This document shows positions 47,541 through 59,900 of a stretch of DNA of 64,000 bases, in pieces. Every line of letters begins with the position of its first letter. Within the stretch, counting starts at the first letter, position 1. The DNA lies in assembly GCA_002914805.1 (NCBI GenBank), contig JXTB01000754.1:67365-131364 (forward strand), in the 5' to 3' direction. The translations under genes were made by a program, and so were the position numbers. Under the pieces are notes generated by a model. That model saw only the letters and a list, made by a program, of their open reading frames with translations, did no database searches and was not told where the DNA came from. The stretch is from Parasponia andersonii (lineage: Eukaryota; Streptophyta; Magnoliopsida; Rosales; Cannabaceae).

Positions 47541-50500
47541 CTTCCACCGCCACCGCCACCGCCACCTCTTCTTCTTCTTCTTCCTCAAAAAACTATCACC
47601 CAAACATGGCCTTAACAAAAAAATTACTCCAAAATTAGAAATTGAAAAAATGAAAATTAGAGTCTGGACACGAAACCCTAACCTTAGGGTTTTGATGTAC
47701 AGAGAGATATATAGATAGATAGCTCGGTAAGCTTAACCCATTTTCTCTTAATCTCTCTGGAAATCGTTTTCGGCTTCGCTAGCAAAAAATTAATAAAAAT
47801 AAAAAAGGAAGAAAATAAAAATAAAAAATCTAAGAGAGGCAGAGGGGGCATGGCGATTATAAGGCTCTGTCCCCAACTGTGTTGCGTGTGATTGTTTGGA
47901 TTCTTCACAAGTGTGCTAATGCATACGTGGCGATATACGATTGGAGATGAGGGAGACAAGGGTTGTGGCCTTCCACGTGATTACACCTTGAGGTTATCAA
48001 GGTTTTGGTATTAAATGCTTTAATTATTATTTAATTATATTAGTAATGTTTATTGTCGTTTGTGTTGCGAGAGCGACTTTTTGTTATTGATATTTTTAGG
48101 AAATGATGTGGCAAGGAATTTAACTTTCTCTCAGTTGTGTATATGCGGAAATAAAAGAAAATAATTTATTCTCTATTTTCACATATTTAATCTCAAAATT
48201 TCAAGTTGACCTATTTTTTTTTTTTTTTCAGTGGCTGAGTTATTACTTTTGAATTAGTACAAATAAAAATCAATTGGCACTAAATTGGAATTAAGATTGA
48301 GCTATTCATAACACAGTCCGAGGAATAATTCCTTCTTTTCTTTTCTTATTTTTATCTTTTATTATTTGAAGGGTTTTCTTAAGTTTGTTTATTTAGAGAA
48401 AAAAAATTGAGAAAACCCTATTCCTAGTGTAATTATTATGAACCCGAAAAGAATGCATAGGAGAATTTAATCATTTATGAGAGTAGAATTTTCAAGTACA
48501 ATAATCAATAAATAAATAAATGAAATTGGAAGGGGTCATGTAAAGCGTATGGACCACGGCACGAGAACAGTGCTTGACATTCTCCCTTGGAGAGTGGGGT
48601 CCATCTCGATAATTGGCACATCATCATCGTCACCATATTTTGACACGTGCCAATCGGGATCAAACATCCAGATTTGGGACCAATTTTAATATACTTGTTT
48701 GTACACAGTTAGTGGGGATTGTCGTAAGACTTGTAGCTGAAAACTTAAGAATGTAGTACAGTACATCGGTCAATGAAGTGTCTCTTCTAGTTTTAATTAG
48801 GGGGCCAATTGGGGCACCATCCTAGGAACAGAGATCTTAGTCAACGATTTAACCTCGCTCCATGCTCTTTTCCTAATGTCATGTTTGATACCGTGGAATA
48901 ACGTTTGAAATGTTTATTGTTTAGTTGACATTTAAACATAAGGGAATTATAATTTGCATAGAATCAAAGTTACATATATCATTCGGTGTAATTATTATTA
49001 CGTTAAAAAATGTGTGTAATTATGATCTCACATTTTTTTTAAATATTTTAGAAACACCACTTTCTTTTTTTACTTTTTTAGGACATCTAAAAATAGAGAT
49101 ATTTTAGTCAATTTTATACTTATTTTATTCTATTATATTAAATCAACTAAATAATAGAATATTATTTTTATTCGAGTTTCAATTCTACTTTATTATAATT
49201 CCTATTATTATTATTCTATTTCACTAACTTAAGAATTGTATTCGTAAATTGTAGAAAAGTCCCAAATAAAATTGTGACAACAAACAATCTAATCAATTAA
49301 AACCATTGATATAGGTCTCATGTAAGTCACGTTAGAATTCAGAACAGTCGACTATTGAGGATCACACCAACGGGTGGGAGCAGCTACTGCTGCGCATTGC
49401 TGCTAGTGCTAAAAATAATAGATCATTTTTAAACATTTTCTTTGATATAATAACCCTTTTGGCAGAAAATAAAGGCATGTGAATTCAAGTTGAAAGCCGT
49501 GTAGTACGACATCCCGTGGGCTACAAAGTACTAACCGTGAGAGCTATTTGATTGATTGTTTTGAGCATGTGGACAAAACTCAAAAATTCCCCTTCAAGAA
49601 ATTTGGATGAGATAATTTGATATTTTAAAGAGATTGAGCGCATCTACTGATAAAACTACACAATTTTGTAGTATGAGCTTTACAAATAATAATAGTAGTA
49701 ATAATTTGTAAATGCTTATAAGTTGATGGGTATATAACATTTTATTACCAACACCGAAGGGAACCCCAAAAAAAAAAAAAAAAAAANCCCAATAGTTGTG
49801 AGAAGTCACACGTGCTTACTCACCAAATGAATAAAAAAATGATCGTGATTTTATGTTAAAAAAAAAAAAAGAAAAATGATCAGGAATAGAGGCTTTTTGT
49901 TTTTTGTGGAATGCCTGTCCGTCACTACAGTGTACATGTAAATTATATTTTTTTTTTTAAAACCGAAGTAGGTAACTGATAAGTGATTCTTGACTATTCA
50001 AATATATGTTTTTATAAAATAAAAAAGCATGTATTGTCAAATTACAATAACGCATGCTCATGTGCGCTATAATAATAATTAAAAAAAAAAAAAAAACAAA
50101 ACAAAGTAGCGTTACAACCAGACTTCAGACGATGTAGAAATTTAAGACCAACTTGATGCAACTTGTTACAATAACAAGAAGAGAACAACAATAAAATGAA
50201 ATAAAATAAAATAAAAGAAAATATGCCATTAACATGCCCTTAAAATCACAGGATAAGTCACCTACATGTTTATAAGAATATGTCACAAGTATATTCTTCA
50301 CACTTGCCAGAATCCTCAATCAGGTTGGTCTTCCCTCCATTATGGTTCCAGCAAAGTGTTCACTAACAGGCCTTTCTCACACCTTGTTCAGCAGAATCCA
50401 AATCAAGAATCTTATATTCCAACAATGTAATGCACATTCAACTATTCCCCAGCAAGCAAACTAAAACAAACAACTACCAAGTTAACATTTACAGAGAGGT

Positions 50501-50604
50501 AACCAGGTGTGTAATTTACATTCATGACTTAAAAAAAAGGGCTAAAACTCGAGTAAAACATAGAGGATTATGAGTTAATACACGTCAATAAGTAGCTTTG
50601 GCTA
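47541..50604. other. Spacer between CK2-beta promoter and CCDC97-like gene 3' end
   Basis: The first few hundred bases are the likely CK2-beta 5' UTR and promoter. The rest is AT-rich with A/T runs and one N at 49787. The part from about 50125 to 50604 is probably the CCDC97-like 3' UTR. No gene was recognised. Confidence 0.45.
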
Positions 50605-52036
50605 TTAATCTTCGGCAAAGTACTTCTCCTCTGCATCATAATTGGCTTCCCTCTGCCAGTGATCATCCAAGGTTTCATCGTTGTCTATCTTTGAATAGTC
50701 CAAGTACTCGTGATCTTCCCCTAACAGAAACTTCTGGTGCATGATGTAAGTAAATTGGTCCATTTGATCTTGCATCTCAAGAGGAGATAAAGATGGTTGC
50801 TCACTGCGCCCTGCCGTAGTGGATTGAACACCGCTTGTTGAATTGTGATGATCCACGGGTATCTGCAAGTGACAAAATCAAAACTAAATACCTTATAAGC
50901 AACTTGCAAAGTGACAAACTCAGATCCTAGTATGTTGCAATTTGCAAAGAACCCACTAAGAAATGTAAATATCATAAAAGAAATAGAAAAACAAGTATTT
51001 GATGAGAATCATACAAAGTTAAAGATCTAACAAATACCAAAAGCAGAGCAAAGAAATTCTGCATATAAACATAGCGACAGATAAACAATTTGCCACTTTA
51101 ATTAGTAGAACTATGGAGCTTATCTTCAGCTATTTTAAACTAAATCCTGCATACGTAAGAAATATAAAAGCAAGACATATGTTCATTTCTAAATAATGCA
51201 GCCAGTGTCATTGTCGTTCGTAACATATTCTTATACAGTCCTAATGAAGGCATACTGGAGTGCAAATAAACATAGTAAAATATAAGAGGGAGACAAAATT
51301 GGAAATCCAAGCCTTGTCACTTGACAAGTCACCGAGGACTCGTTTCGCAATTGAGAAATCCAAATCAAAATCCAAAACCACCAAAGATAATTGCGGAAAC
51401 TAAACACGAGACCTTTTGCATTTTTATCAAACATGACGGCAAACAATGTGTGTGTTTTCATAAGTTGAGTGTATTAATACAACCAAAACGTTTACCTCTG
51501 CAGATTCCGAATCTCTTGTCTCTTTCGATTCTTCCTCCTTTTCATCATCATCATCATCATCGTCATCGTCATCGTCGTCGTCATCTTCTACCTCCTCCTC
51601 CTCCTCTTCCTCCTGTTGGCTTCTCTCAAAACCAATCCAGTCCCTCTCAGCCACACCCAATCTCTGCTGCTCCCCTCTAATCTTAGCCACCAAAATGGCC
51701 TCCTCCGACCTTCTCAACAGAGTCTCGGACCACCTCTCCCCGGGCCTCGCCATGCTCCTCCCGCTTAGATCCTGAAACTTGCCCAAATACTCGTGATGCA
51801 AGTAGGGCTCTCTCTCCCTCATTGCATCCTCGGAGAAGTAGTGACCGTCACATATCAATTTATCCAGGTAGGCCCGCCTTCGGTTCTTCACTGTGACCGA
51901 TTTCGACCGCAACTCATCCAATGTCGGGCTCATCACGCTCCTGAGATGATTCAAGTGCCAATTGATCTCATAATTCTCTTTCAGGGCATCGAATTCTCCA
52001 AGCTCTTTACATGTCAATTTTGGCCCATAACGTTCT

Positions 52037-52071
<35 letters not shown>

Positions 52072-52435
52072 CAAGTCAAAGGAAAAAGGGTGTCAGTTAG
52101 ATTTATTTTACTTTTATTTTTTTTAAATACAAAAATACGTGATATTTTAAATCCCCTTATGAATTGAAATAAGATTCATAGAGCAATGATATGCGATAGA
52201 ATAAATAAAAAAAGCTACTTAGCTACTTCAAAAAAAGAAAAAAAGAAAGGAAAAGAAAATAATGATCGATACCTAAGAAAACGGGGACGTCACGGGAGAG
52301 GAGGTCAAGGAGGATAAGCTTGCGCTGAGAAGGGTTTATGGCGGTGGCTTCAATAGCGCGAGGGAAGTAGAGGTCCTCCATCCCCGATAGCCTCTCCGCT
52401 ATGCTTTCCATGCCTTCCTTTCTCGCCGCCGCCAT
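50605..52435 (-). CDS. CCDC97-like protein (DUF2052)
   Basis: Exons (in order of transcription) are 52273-52435, 51496-52034 and 50605-50862, giving 319 aa. In animals CCDC97 is reported as a nuclear factor linked to the SF3b splicing complex; the plant role is not well defined. Conserved blocks are PVFLERYGPKL across the exon 1/2 junction, KNRRRAYLDKLICDGHYFSE, REREPYLHHEYLGKFQD and, in exon 3, FTYIMHQKFLLGEDHEYLDY with the DAEEKYFAED end. An acidic Glu/Asp run encoded by CTC and ATC repeats on the plus strand (about 51540-51615) precedes the exon 2 end. The start MAAARKEGMES at 52435 is chosen; MRT at 52444 is also possible. Exon 2 begins right after a GAT repeat that stays open in the same frame, so an ORF finder would wrongly start the protein at MFDDDD. 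Confidence 0.88.
52040..52069. repeat. GAT/ATC trinucleotide repeat at the 3' end of CCDC97-like intron 1
   Basis: About ten ATC units on the plus strand (GAT on the transcript) lie between the pyrimidine-rich stretch and the acceptor TTTAG at 52035-52039. Confidence 0.9.
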
Positions 52436-54337
52436 CGTCCGCATATCTTATAGCAAAAAAATCCACCGAAGTCACTCTAGATACGCCGGCGACTCGACAC
52501 CACATTATATAACCCCAATTCGACCCCCAGAGTCGGTGAGATCGACACGTGAGAGTCACGTGTCTTCTTGTATGTTTGCATTAATCTTGCATTTTTTAAT
52601 TTATTAACTATTTATTTTCTCTAAAATGAAAAATAGACTTCATTCTTTTTCTGTTCTTGGAAAATGGAACTCACAAATATTTATTTTTTTGGGAGAATTT
52701 ACACTTGTGGATCTATGAAGCCCGTCGTGAAGAAAAATGGAACTCATAATTAAATATTTTTAAAATTAATCATTATTATCATGTCACAAATTATTTAGAT
52801 ATTTTATTTTCTAATAAATTCTAAAATATATTATTCTCTAATACACCTTAAATTATTTTTGCCACCACAATCACCACCACCCTCGACAACTTGCTATTAC
52901 CATTGGACTTGATCTTGATCCATATCCGCTTGACTAAGGTTAAAAAATTTTAACCGTGATCAAATTTATACTATCATCTCTTCTGGTCGCTCTGATTGAC
53001 TTTCGACCGATAATTGGAGATTTCAACTCTAGTCTAGAATTTTTGGCTACGGTCAAGTTACTGTTCAACTATAGTAGGATAATCTTAACCACAGCCGAAT
53101 ATTGTCTACCGTCTTCATATACTATCTTATTCACTCTTGATTTTTTCGATTTGGTTAAAAATTTCCGAATACGATTGAGTTAGGAGTAATTTTAAAATTC
53201 CAAAATTTTCATTAAGTAAAAATCCTAATTTTATAAATAATTTATTAATTATCTCTTTTTTTATCATATACTTTAAACGATAGTCAAAATTACTAATGTC
53301 CTTACATAAGAAATTACAACTTTTTGGTACCATTTGTCCCCCACCTTATATTTTGGCATATTGGTCCCTATTCTTTTATTTTTGATAAATTAGTCTCCAA
53401 CATTGGCGAATGGTGCACCTTTTAGTCCCTCTTCTGTAATTCCAACCAAAAAAACTGTTATCTTTATACTTACTATAATAAATAGTAACAACAACAATAC
53501 TAACTTCAACTAACTTTCAAACCAATATAATCAACAATACATATATTATGCATTATTCACTTACATATCATTGTCACTAAGTATACATCACACTAACATG
53601 CATCTACTAACCTATATATTAAAATGTTACAATTATCTCTAATATGACAATAATTTAGCACATTATAAATTAAATTCAATCATTAAAATCACATTAACCA
53701 TATTCAATCACATTATACATATTACTCATCACCATAAGTTAAACCTAATATATATGATAAAACTTTTCCATACATTATCCAAAATGATACTGTATAATAA
53801 TTACTAGCATAAATAAACTAACATTCTTTCTAAAATTAGCATTATTTTATACTAAGTAAAAAAATTAATTAAAACAATTCTCTAAAAAAAAGTTCAAAAA
53901 AAAAAAAACCTAAATTGCTCAAAATATGTGAAAGTACATGAGCGAAGAGAGGGCAAGTGGGGGCCATTGCTCCCTCTCAATTTTTTAGGTTTTAGATTTT
54001 TACCTATGAACTTTTAAAAAATTTAAGTTATGTTCTTATTTAATTACCACTTGCCTCCTCTTCATTTTTTTTTTTTAGGTTTTAGATTTCACATATGGAT
54101 TTTTTAAAATTCAAGTTATGCCCCCATTTAATCACCAATTTTCCTAACCTAAGTTTTTAATTTTTAAATTTTACAAATGAATTTTTCAAAAGTTCAGGTG
54201 ATATGCCCCACTTTGATAAGTAAAATTTCAATTATGCTCTTATTTTGTAGATAAAAATCTAATTAACTATCGAATAATTGTATTATTATTTTTCTTTCAA
54301 CAAAGAACTCAGAAAAAAAAAAGTTCATATATAAAAG

Positions 54338-54380
<43 letters not shown>

Positions 54381-55597
54381 TCTGTCTTAGTAGTATGCCT
54401 CCACTCAAAAAAGTCTATAGCTGCGCTACGGTGGAAGTATATATATATATATATATTTATATATATTACATAACAGACTAAAGCATTTGTGCATCTTGAT
54501 TTTTCCTGGTAAAAGGAAGTTTATTAGTCTTCATCAAAGATTTGCATTTATCTCTTCTTTTTTTAAAATAAAAAATAGAATTTTTCTCTAAAATTTTGTG
54601 AAGTTAACTTGTTGATAAAAATAAAGTGAGTACTGTATAAAAGGACGGATAATGCTTGAGGTACTAACTTTTGTACTAAATATTTTATATGAACACATGT
54701 GATTTATTATTATTTAATTGATGATAATATTGAATTTATTTATGGAAAATTTTAACATATTAATTAGTTGGTGACAATTTATATGTCACATGTATTGATA
54801 CAAAAAATTTAGTACAAAAATTAGGATATATAATTTTATCCATAAAACAATATAGCGAGGGTTAGTGTATATCTAATAAAAACTCATCAAAATAGTCCAT
54901 ATCCATAGGGAAAAAGTTTGGGACCTTATTGTCTATAGAGTCGCCAAAAGATTAAAACAATATTAATATTTTAGCTATCTCCGTTTCTGTAGATATTATT
55001 TGCCCCATTAGTGCATATTAGCTATTGAGAGCGACAGACGAGTAATGAAATCAATTAAATTCATCACCCTGCATATCGATTATATTCCCTTTTACAAAAT
55101 GATTCATTGTTTTTTTAGGAGACAACGGAATTCATTGTTATGATTAATAGATTTAAGGTAAAAGTATAATTCATTATTTAAGAAAAATTCACATGAGAAT
55201 TCGTGCACCTATTGTTTTTTCTTTTCCCCGATATACGATAATTATTCATATTTTCTTTTAATGTATGATTGCCTATATGCTATTTATATGAAGTGAACTA
55301 TATTACCTTAAATGAAGCGAACTATATTACCTTAAATGAAGCGATATATGCTATATATATGTAAGTAAATTTACTTGCTTTAGCCGGTTAGAACCCATTA
55401 ATTTATTAGTTTTTTCTTTATTTTTTTGAATTTGTGGGATCAAATAGTAACTTCTGTGGGATCAAATAGTAACTTTTGTTAGATAGTATGTATCTCTTTC
55501 GTATAGATGGTACCGTAAATTCACCATTTTTTTGTAGAGACTAAACCTTACAGTTAAAATTATAGAAGATTCAAACTTCAAAATTTTTTTTTTTTTA
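52436..55597. other. AT-rich spacer upstream of the CCDC97-like gene
   Basis: No gene was recognised. A dispersed repeat with TTTTAGTCCCTC-type phrases lies at about 53330-53460. Three diverged units of roughly 80-100 bp beginning AGGTTTTAGATTT lie at about 53985-54220. TA microsatellites occur at 54340-54372 and 54438-54455. Confidence 0.5.
54340..54372. repeat. TA microsatellite
   Basis: About 16 AT units followed by a T run. Spacer sequence with no functional claim. Confidence 0.85.
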
Positions 55598-56806
55598 GTT
55601 TATATCACTTGCAATCTCTAATAACCATTCTTTCGAGTATTAATTAGATCTCTATTTTTTTTTTATTTTTTTTGGTAGTTTTTAGATCCTCAATTTTACA
55701 TATTTTTATCAACTTTAGTCTATTTGTCACTTTTCCGTCTAATTCAGTTGTTATCTAATAATTTTAATATCATCTGAATTCTCAATTTTTATATAATATA
55801 TCACTTAGGTCATTGTTCTTTATTTTGTAGCTTTTGACTCGTCAAATTTTTATTTTTATATCACTTAGATCCTTTTCAGTTAATTTTGATTTAAAATCTA
55901 ATTCTAATCAAACTTTTACTAAATAAATTAATGAAAACTACCAAATTCAAAAATAATACCAAAATGACTCACTTAGATAACTATTGAAATACATACCAAA
56001 ATTACACATATCAAAACCCATATTTTTGTATAAATTAATATCCATTTGTTAGTTGAGAGACTTTGAGACTATTTTTAGACAGTTATGAGTTCGTAAAATT
56101 ATAAAAAATGAATTTCTTCACCATTAACAAGAAATCATCATTAAATATTATATATATAATTTTCTTTTTATATCCATATATGTACTCGATCGATATCGAT
56201 TCATAAACAATATTTTTTTTGTTATTAACTATTATTATTTTTAAAACCCATAATTTTCTACAAATTATGTCTATTTGTTATTTTGTTAGGAGGTTTTTAA
56301 ACTTCTTTTATTGTTTATGAGTTTTAACTAATAAGTTTATGGAATTAGAGAAAAAGAACTTTACCACCATTAGTATAGTACGAATTTACAATTAAATCAT
56401 TATATTGTTGATAGTAAGAATTTATTAAAAATAATATTTTGTTTAGATTATCTTTTTTTGAAAAATATTTTATTAGTATTGAATATTCAGTTGGTAGCTT
56501 TCATTAATTTATATAGTACAATTTAGTTAGAGTTGAATTTTTAACTCAAAAGAACCTAAGTACTACAAAAATGAAAATTTAAGAAGTCAAAAACTAGAAA
56601 ATAAAGAGTATGAACCTAAATAATACATTGTTTAAAAATTGAAGACTCGAATGATATTAAAATTTTACATCTAAATTAGGCAAAAATGTGAAAAATGAAC
56701 TAAACTTATACGAATGTGTAAGGTTGAGAATCTACAAACTATAAGAAAAATGTTGAGGACCCGATTAATGCTCGGGGGAAAAGTCAGGACCGTAGGTGAT
56801 ATAAAC
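55598..56806. mobile_element. Element with about 300-bp diverged terminal inverted repeats
   Basis: The left arm (55598 to about 55925, starting GTTTATATCACTTGCAATCT) matches the reverse complement of the right arm (about 56520-56806, starting GTTTATATCACCTACGGTCC). The match runs over the whole length with many substitutions, including shared TTTTAATATCAT and TCTTTATTTT phrases. The core holds two diverged direct copies of a block starting AAAACCCATA (56017 and 56243). There is no ORF. It resembles a foldback or MULE-like non-autonomous element. T-rich flanks hide any target-site duplication. Confidence 0.65.
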
Positions 56807-56992
56807 CCAATTTTCTTTTTTTTTTTTTCCCTGCAATTTACCCCTAAAGAAAATGCAAAAAGTAGCATAAATTATCATTATTGGATGAGATTTGATGACT
56901 TATCAAATACAAAGCTCTATAATTTAGTCAAAAGAGAACAGGGGTTTGTATAATTTAATTATAAACCCCTCTTAGTTAGACACTACTCTAGT

Positions 56993-59900
56993 CTACAATT
57001 GTGCAAAATGGCTAGTGATCTCTTCCGGGCAAGATTGCGCTTGAAGAAGCTCTAAACGGGTGAAGGGATGAGCGAACTGCAATATGTAATCTTCATCTGA
57101 AGCCACAATCAAATCTATTAGTATGAAAATATGCTCCATCACGTTGCGGAGTGATCAAAGGGAATGACATTTAAATTCCAAAGCAATCAGTAAAACGGTT
57201 TTTCAAGGACATTTTCTGATGTATAATTCTATGCATTGCTTTATACAGGGAGGAAAGAGTAATAAAGGCTAATAAACTTACTCTCTTTAACTGTTCCATA
57301 AAGCCAGCACAGCACCTCATCAGCAAATGCTAGGCAGACTCCTCCCTGCAAGCCAGTTTATTAAATCCAGGATCTAGTGCAACTTTTATTCAACCATTTT
57401 AGTAATCAACTTGAAAAACTTAAAAATAAAAAAAAAAGTTCCCTGGAACCAAAAAGGAAAATCCGGTCCTTTAAAGGGGAAAAAAAGGACATTCCCTTCA
57501 ATCACTTTTGAGAATGACTACTGACAGTCCTTATTTTCAATCACTTGTGAGAATGGAAGGGGAGGAAATCATAGCTCTCAATTTCTTATAAGAATTTGAA
57601 GCGGGAACTAGGAAGGGAAAAAAGAAGAAATGAAAAGGTCGGCGATGATGAACTTGCAGCAAAAATTACCTGCCAATAGTTCTTCATTTTCACTCTCTGT
57701 GTTATGTCTTTGGTTCTAAGTCTCTCTGTGCGGACAAGTCGGCCTCTATCGTCTCTGCACAATAAGTAAGATATCTCAATTCCCAACATAACAGAACTTA
57801 CTTTTGCTAACACACACAAACTTTAGCATGGAATGTGAAGAGCATTTATACAGAATGCTCATGGCTATTGCATCCATCAGTAAGAAACTAAAAATACCTA
57901 AATCCAATGACAATATAAGGGACTCCAGCTAAGAATGATTGAATCTGTTACGAAAAATACAAAAGATAAGTTAAGAACAGGACAAATTCGGGGGGGGGGG
58001 GGGGGGGAGGGGGAGAGAGAGAGAGAGAGAGTAAACAAACAAATTGATAAAGAACAGAAACGCAATCACAGCACAATGCCTAATTAACATTTTATTCACA
58101 TAGCGATAGAACATAGCTCCACAGAAGAAAACACACCCAGATCTTCAGAAGTTTCTCTCTCTCATATCTTTCTTCAGTATGGTAATCCAACTGCAAATGA
58201 AGCAAAAGGTTTATAGCTGATCAATTGTGATATTCAAGATACTGGAAACCTAAATGAGAAATGAAATTTGGAATGGACAAGCAAGACAAAATAGATATGT
58301 TTCACACCCTCACAAACTTCTTTTTTCCAAAAAATTTATTATGAAATATACCTAACTAGGATTTGAACCCCTCCTTTCCCACACACTCACACACACTCCC
58401 AAGAATCCTATAGACCAATTGTACCTCACGATTTGTCTTTAACTCCACATAAAACCGCCTTCCATCATCAGTTGAATCACAGCAATCCATTTCAGCACCC
58501 ATCAGAATTCGATGAGCCCCTAATTTGGTTTTAATCACAGAACAATATTCAATATTTGCATCAATATGATGTATTCCTTCTCCATCAGCTCGTCTTGGAT
58601 CTTCAGTGGCAAGGCTCTCAAAACAATATCCCCAATAACATCTATATTGAGAAGACAAAAGCACGAAGATCATCATTTATTTGTAAGTAAACATCTTTAG
58701 GAGACTCAACAGAATCCCCAGAAAGCTTAATAAAAACAACACATCCAAAATTCTGATACTCGGTGACTCTGATAAATAGCAATTTGCTATCATGCACTTG
58801 TTACCTTCATCTTTGTCTCAAGCTTTATATGGGAATTTAAGTGTAGCATTGATTTCATGATTTTGATACTCACACACCAATAAGGAAAGTCTTAAGATAT
58901 AGCAACCATTCCAAAGGATGTACTCGTATAGTACCTTCGACGTTCCAACTCACTTTGTGGTCTTTCTGGTAGTTTATGAACATCAAGATATACAACTCCA
59001 TTCCTTTTGTGCACTCCCATCTCCCAAGGTTCATGCCGGATATAGGCAGTGGCCATTATCTACCAAAAAGAGAGCAGTTAGTAATTGGGATAAGAATAAG
59101 ATGGTGTTAACCAAATCTGAAAAAACCAATGGTACATTCTTAAAGTTCTACTACAGTCACTCTCCTACATATATCTTCTAAATAATTCCTCATCTTCAAA
59201 GATCATCATAAAGAGCAAATCTAACATTTTTTGGGGGATGAGTCAAAAATCCACAACTCGGCATAATATGTAAATGAATTTAAAAAAAAATAAATTTAAT
59301 AATATGCAACTAGGACCATAAGTCACTCAATGATAATACTGAACAGATCGGAAAAAAATTTAAAAGATACTTCTGATTATACAAGTGGTAAAGCAAAAAA
59401 AAATCAAACAGTTAATTTGTGTTATGGAAGGTTTTCCACACAACATATGGCAGAATATTCAATTTCTTTAATAGTCACTAGACAGAGGCACCAGCAGTTA
59501 CCTTATTAAGGTTGTTGCGGAAAGTCTGTCAACAAACAACAGGGAAAGAACTTTTAAGTCACTAATCAAGAGAATACATTTAACTAATGAAGGGGGAAAA
59601 AAAGAAAAAAAAAGAAGCTTAATTGGTTTCCCACCACAAAATGAATGTTTTGAAGTGGTATATTTTTGTCTCTTATGCAGCCAAGAAGGTCACCGAAACC
59701 TTGAGATCCCATATCTGGTTTAGAGGAAAAAACACAGAGTTGCCTGCAAATTATCAGCACTTCATTGCCTCGTAGGCATAACCCCAGGGAAATGCATGCA
59801 TAAAGATAAGACTCATAAGAGTATGTATATTCTTCTGAATATTAAGCCCAGCATCTCTAATAATCACATAGGTCACAGCAATACTCCAAACAGATGCCTT

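Noticed and set aside
51427-52074. 215-codon minus ORF beginning MFDDDDDDD as the CCDC97-like protein start
   Set aside because: The poly-Asp part is intronic; the exon 1/exon 2 junction at 52273/52034 restores the conserved FLERYGP block.
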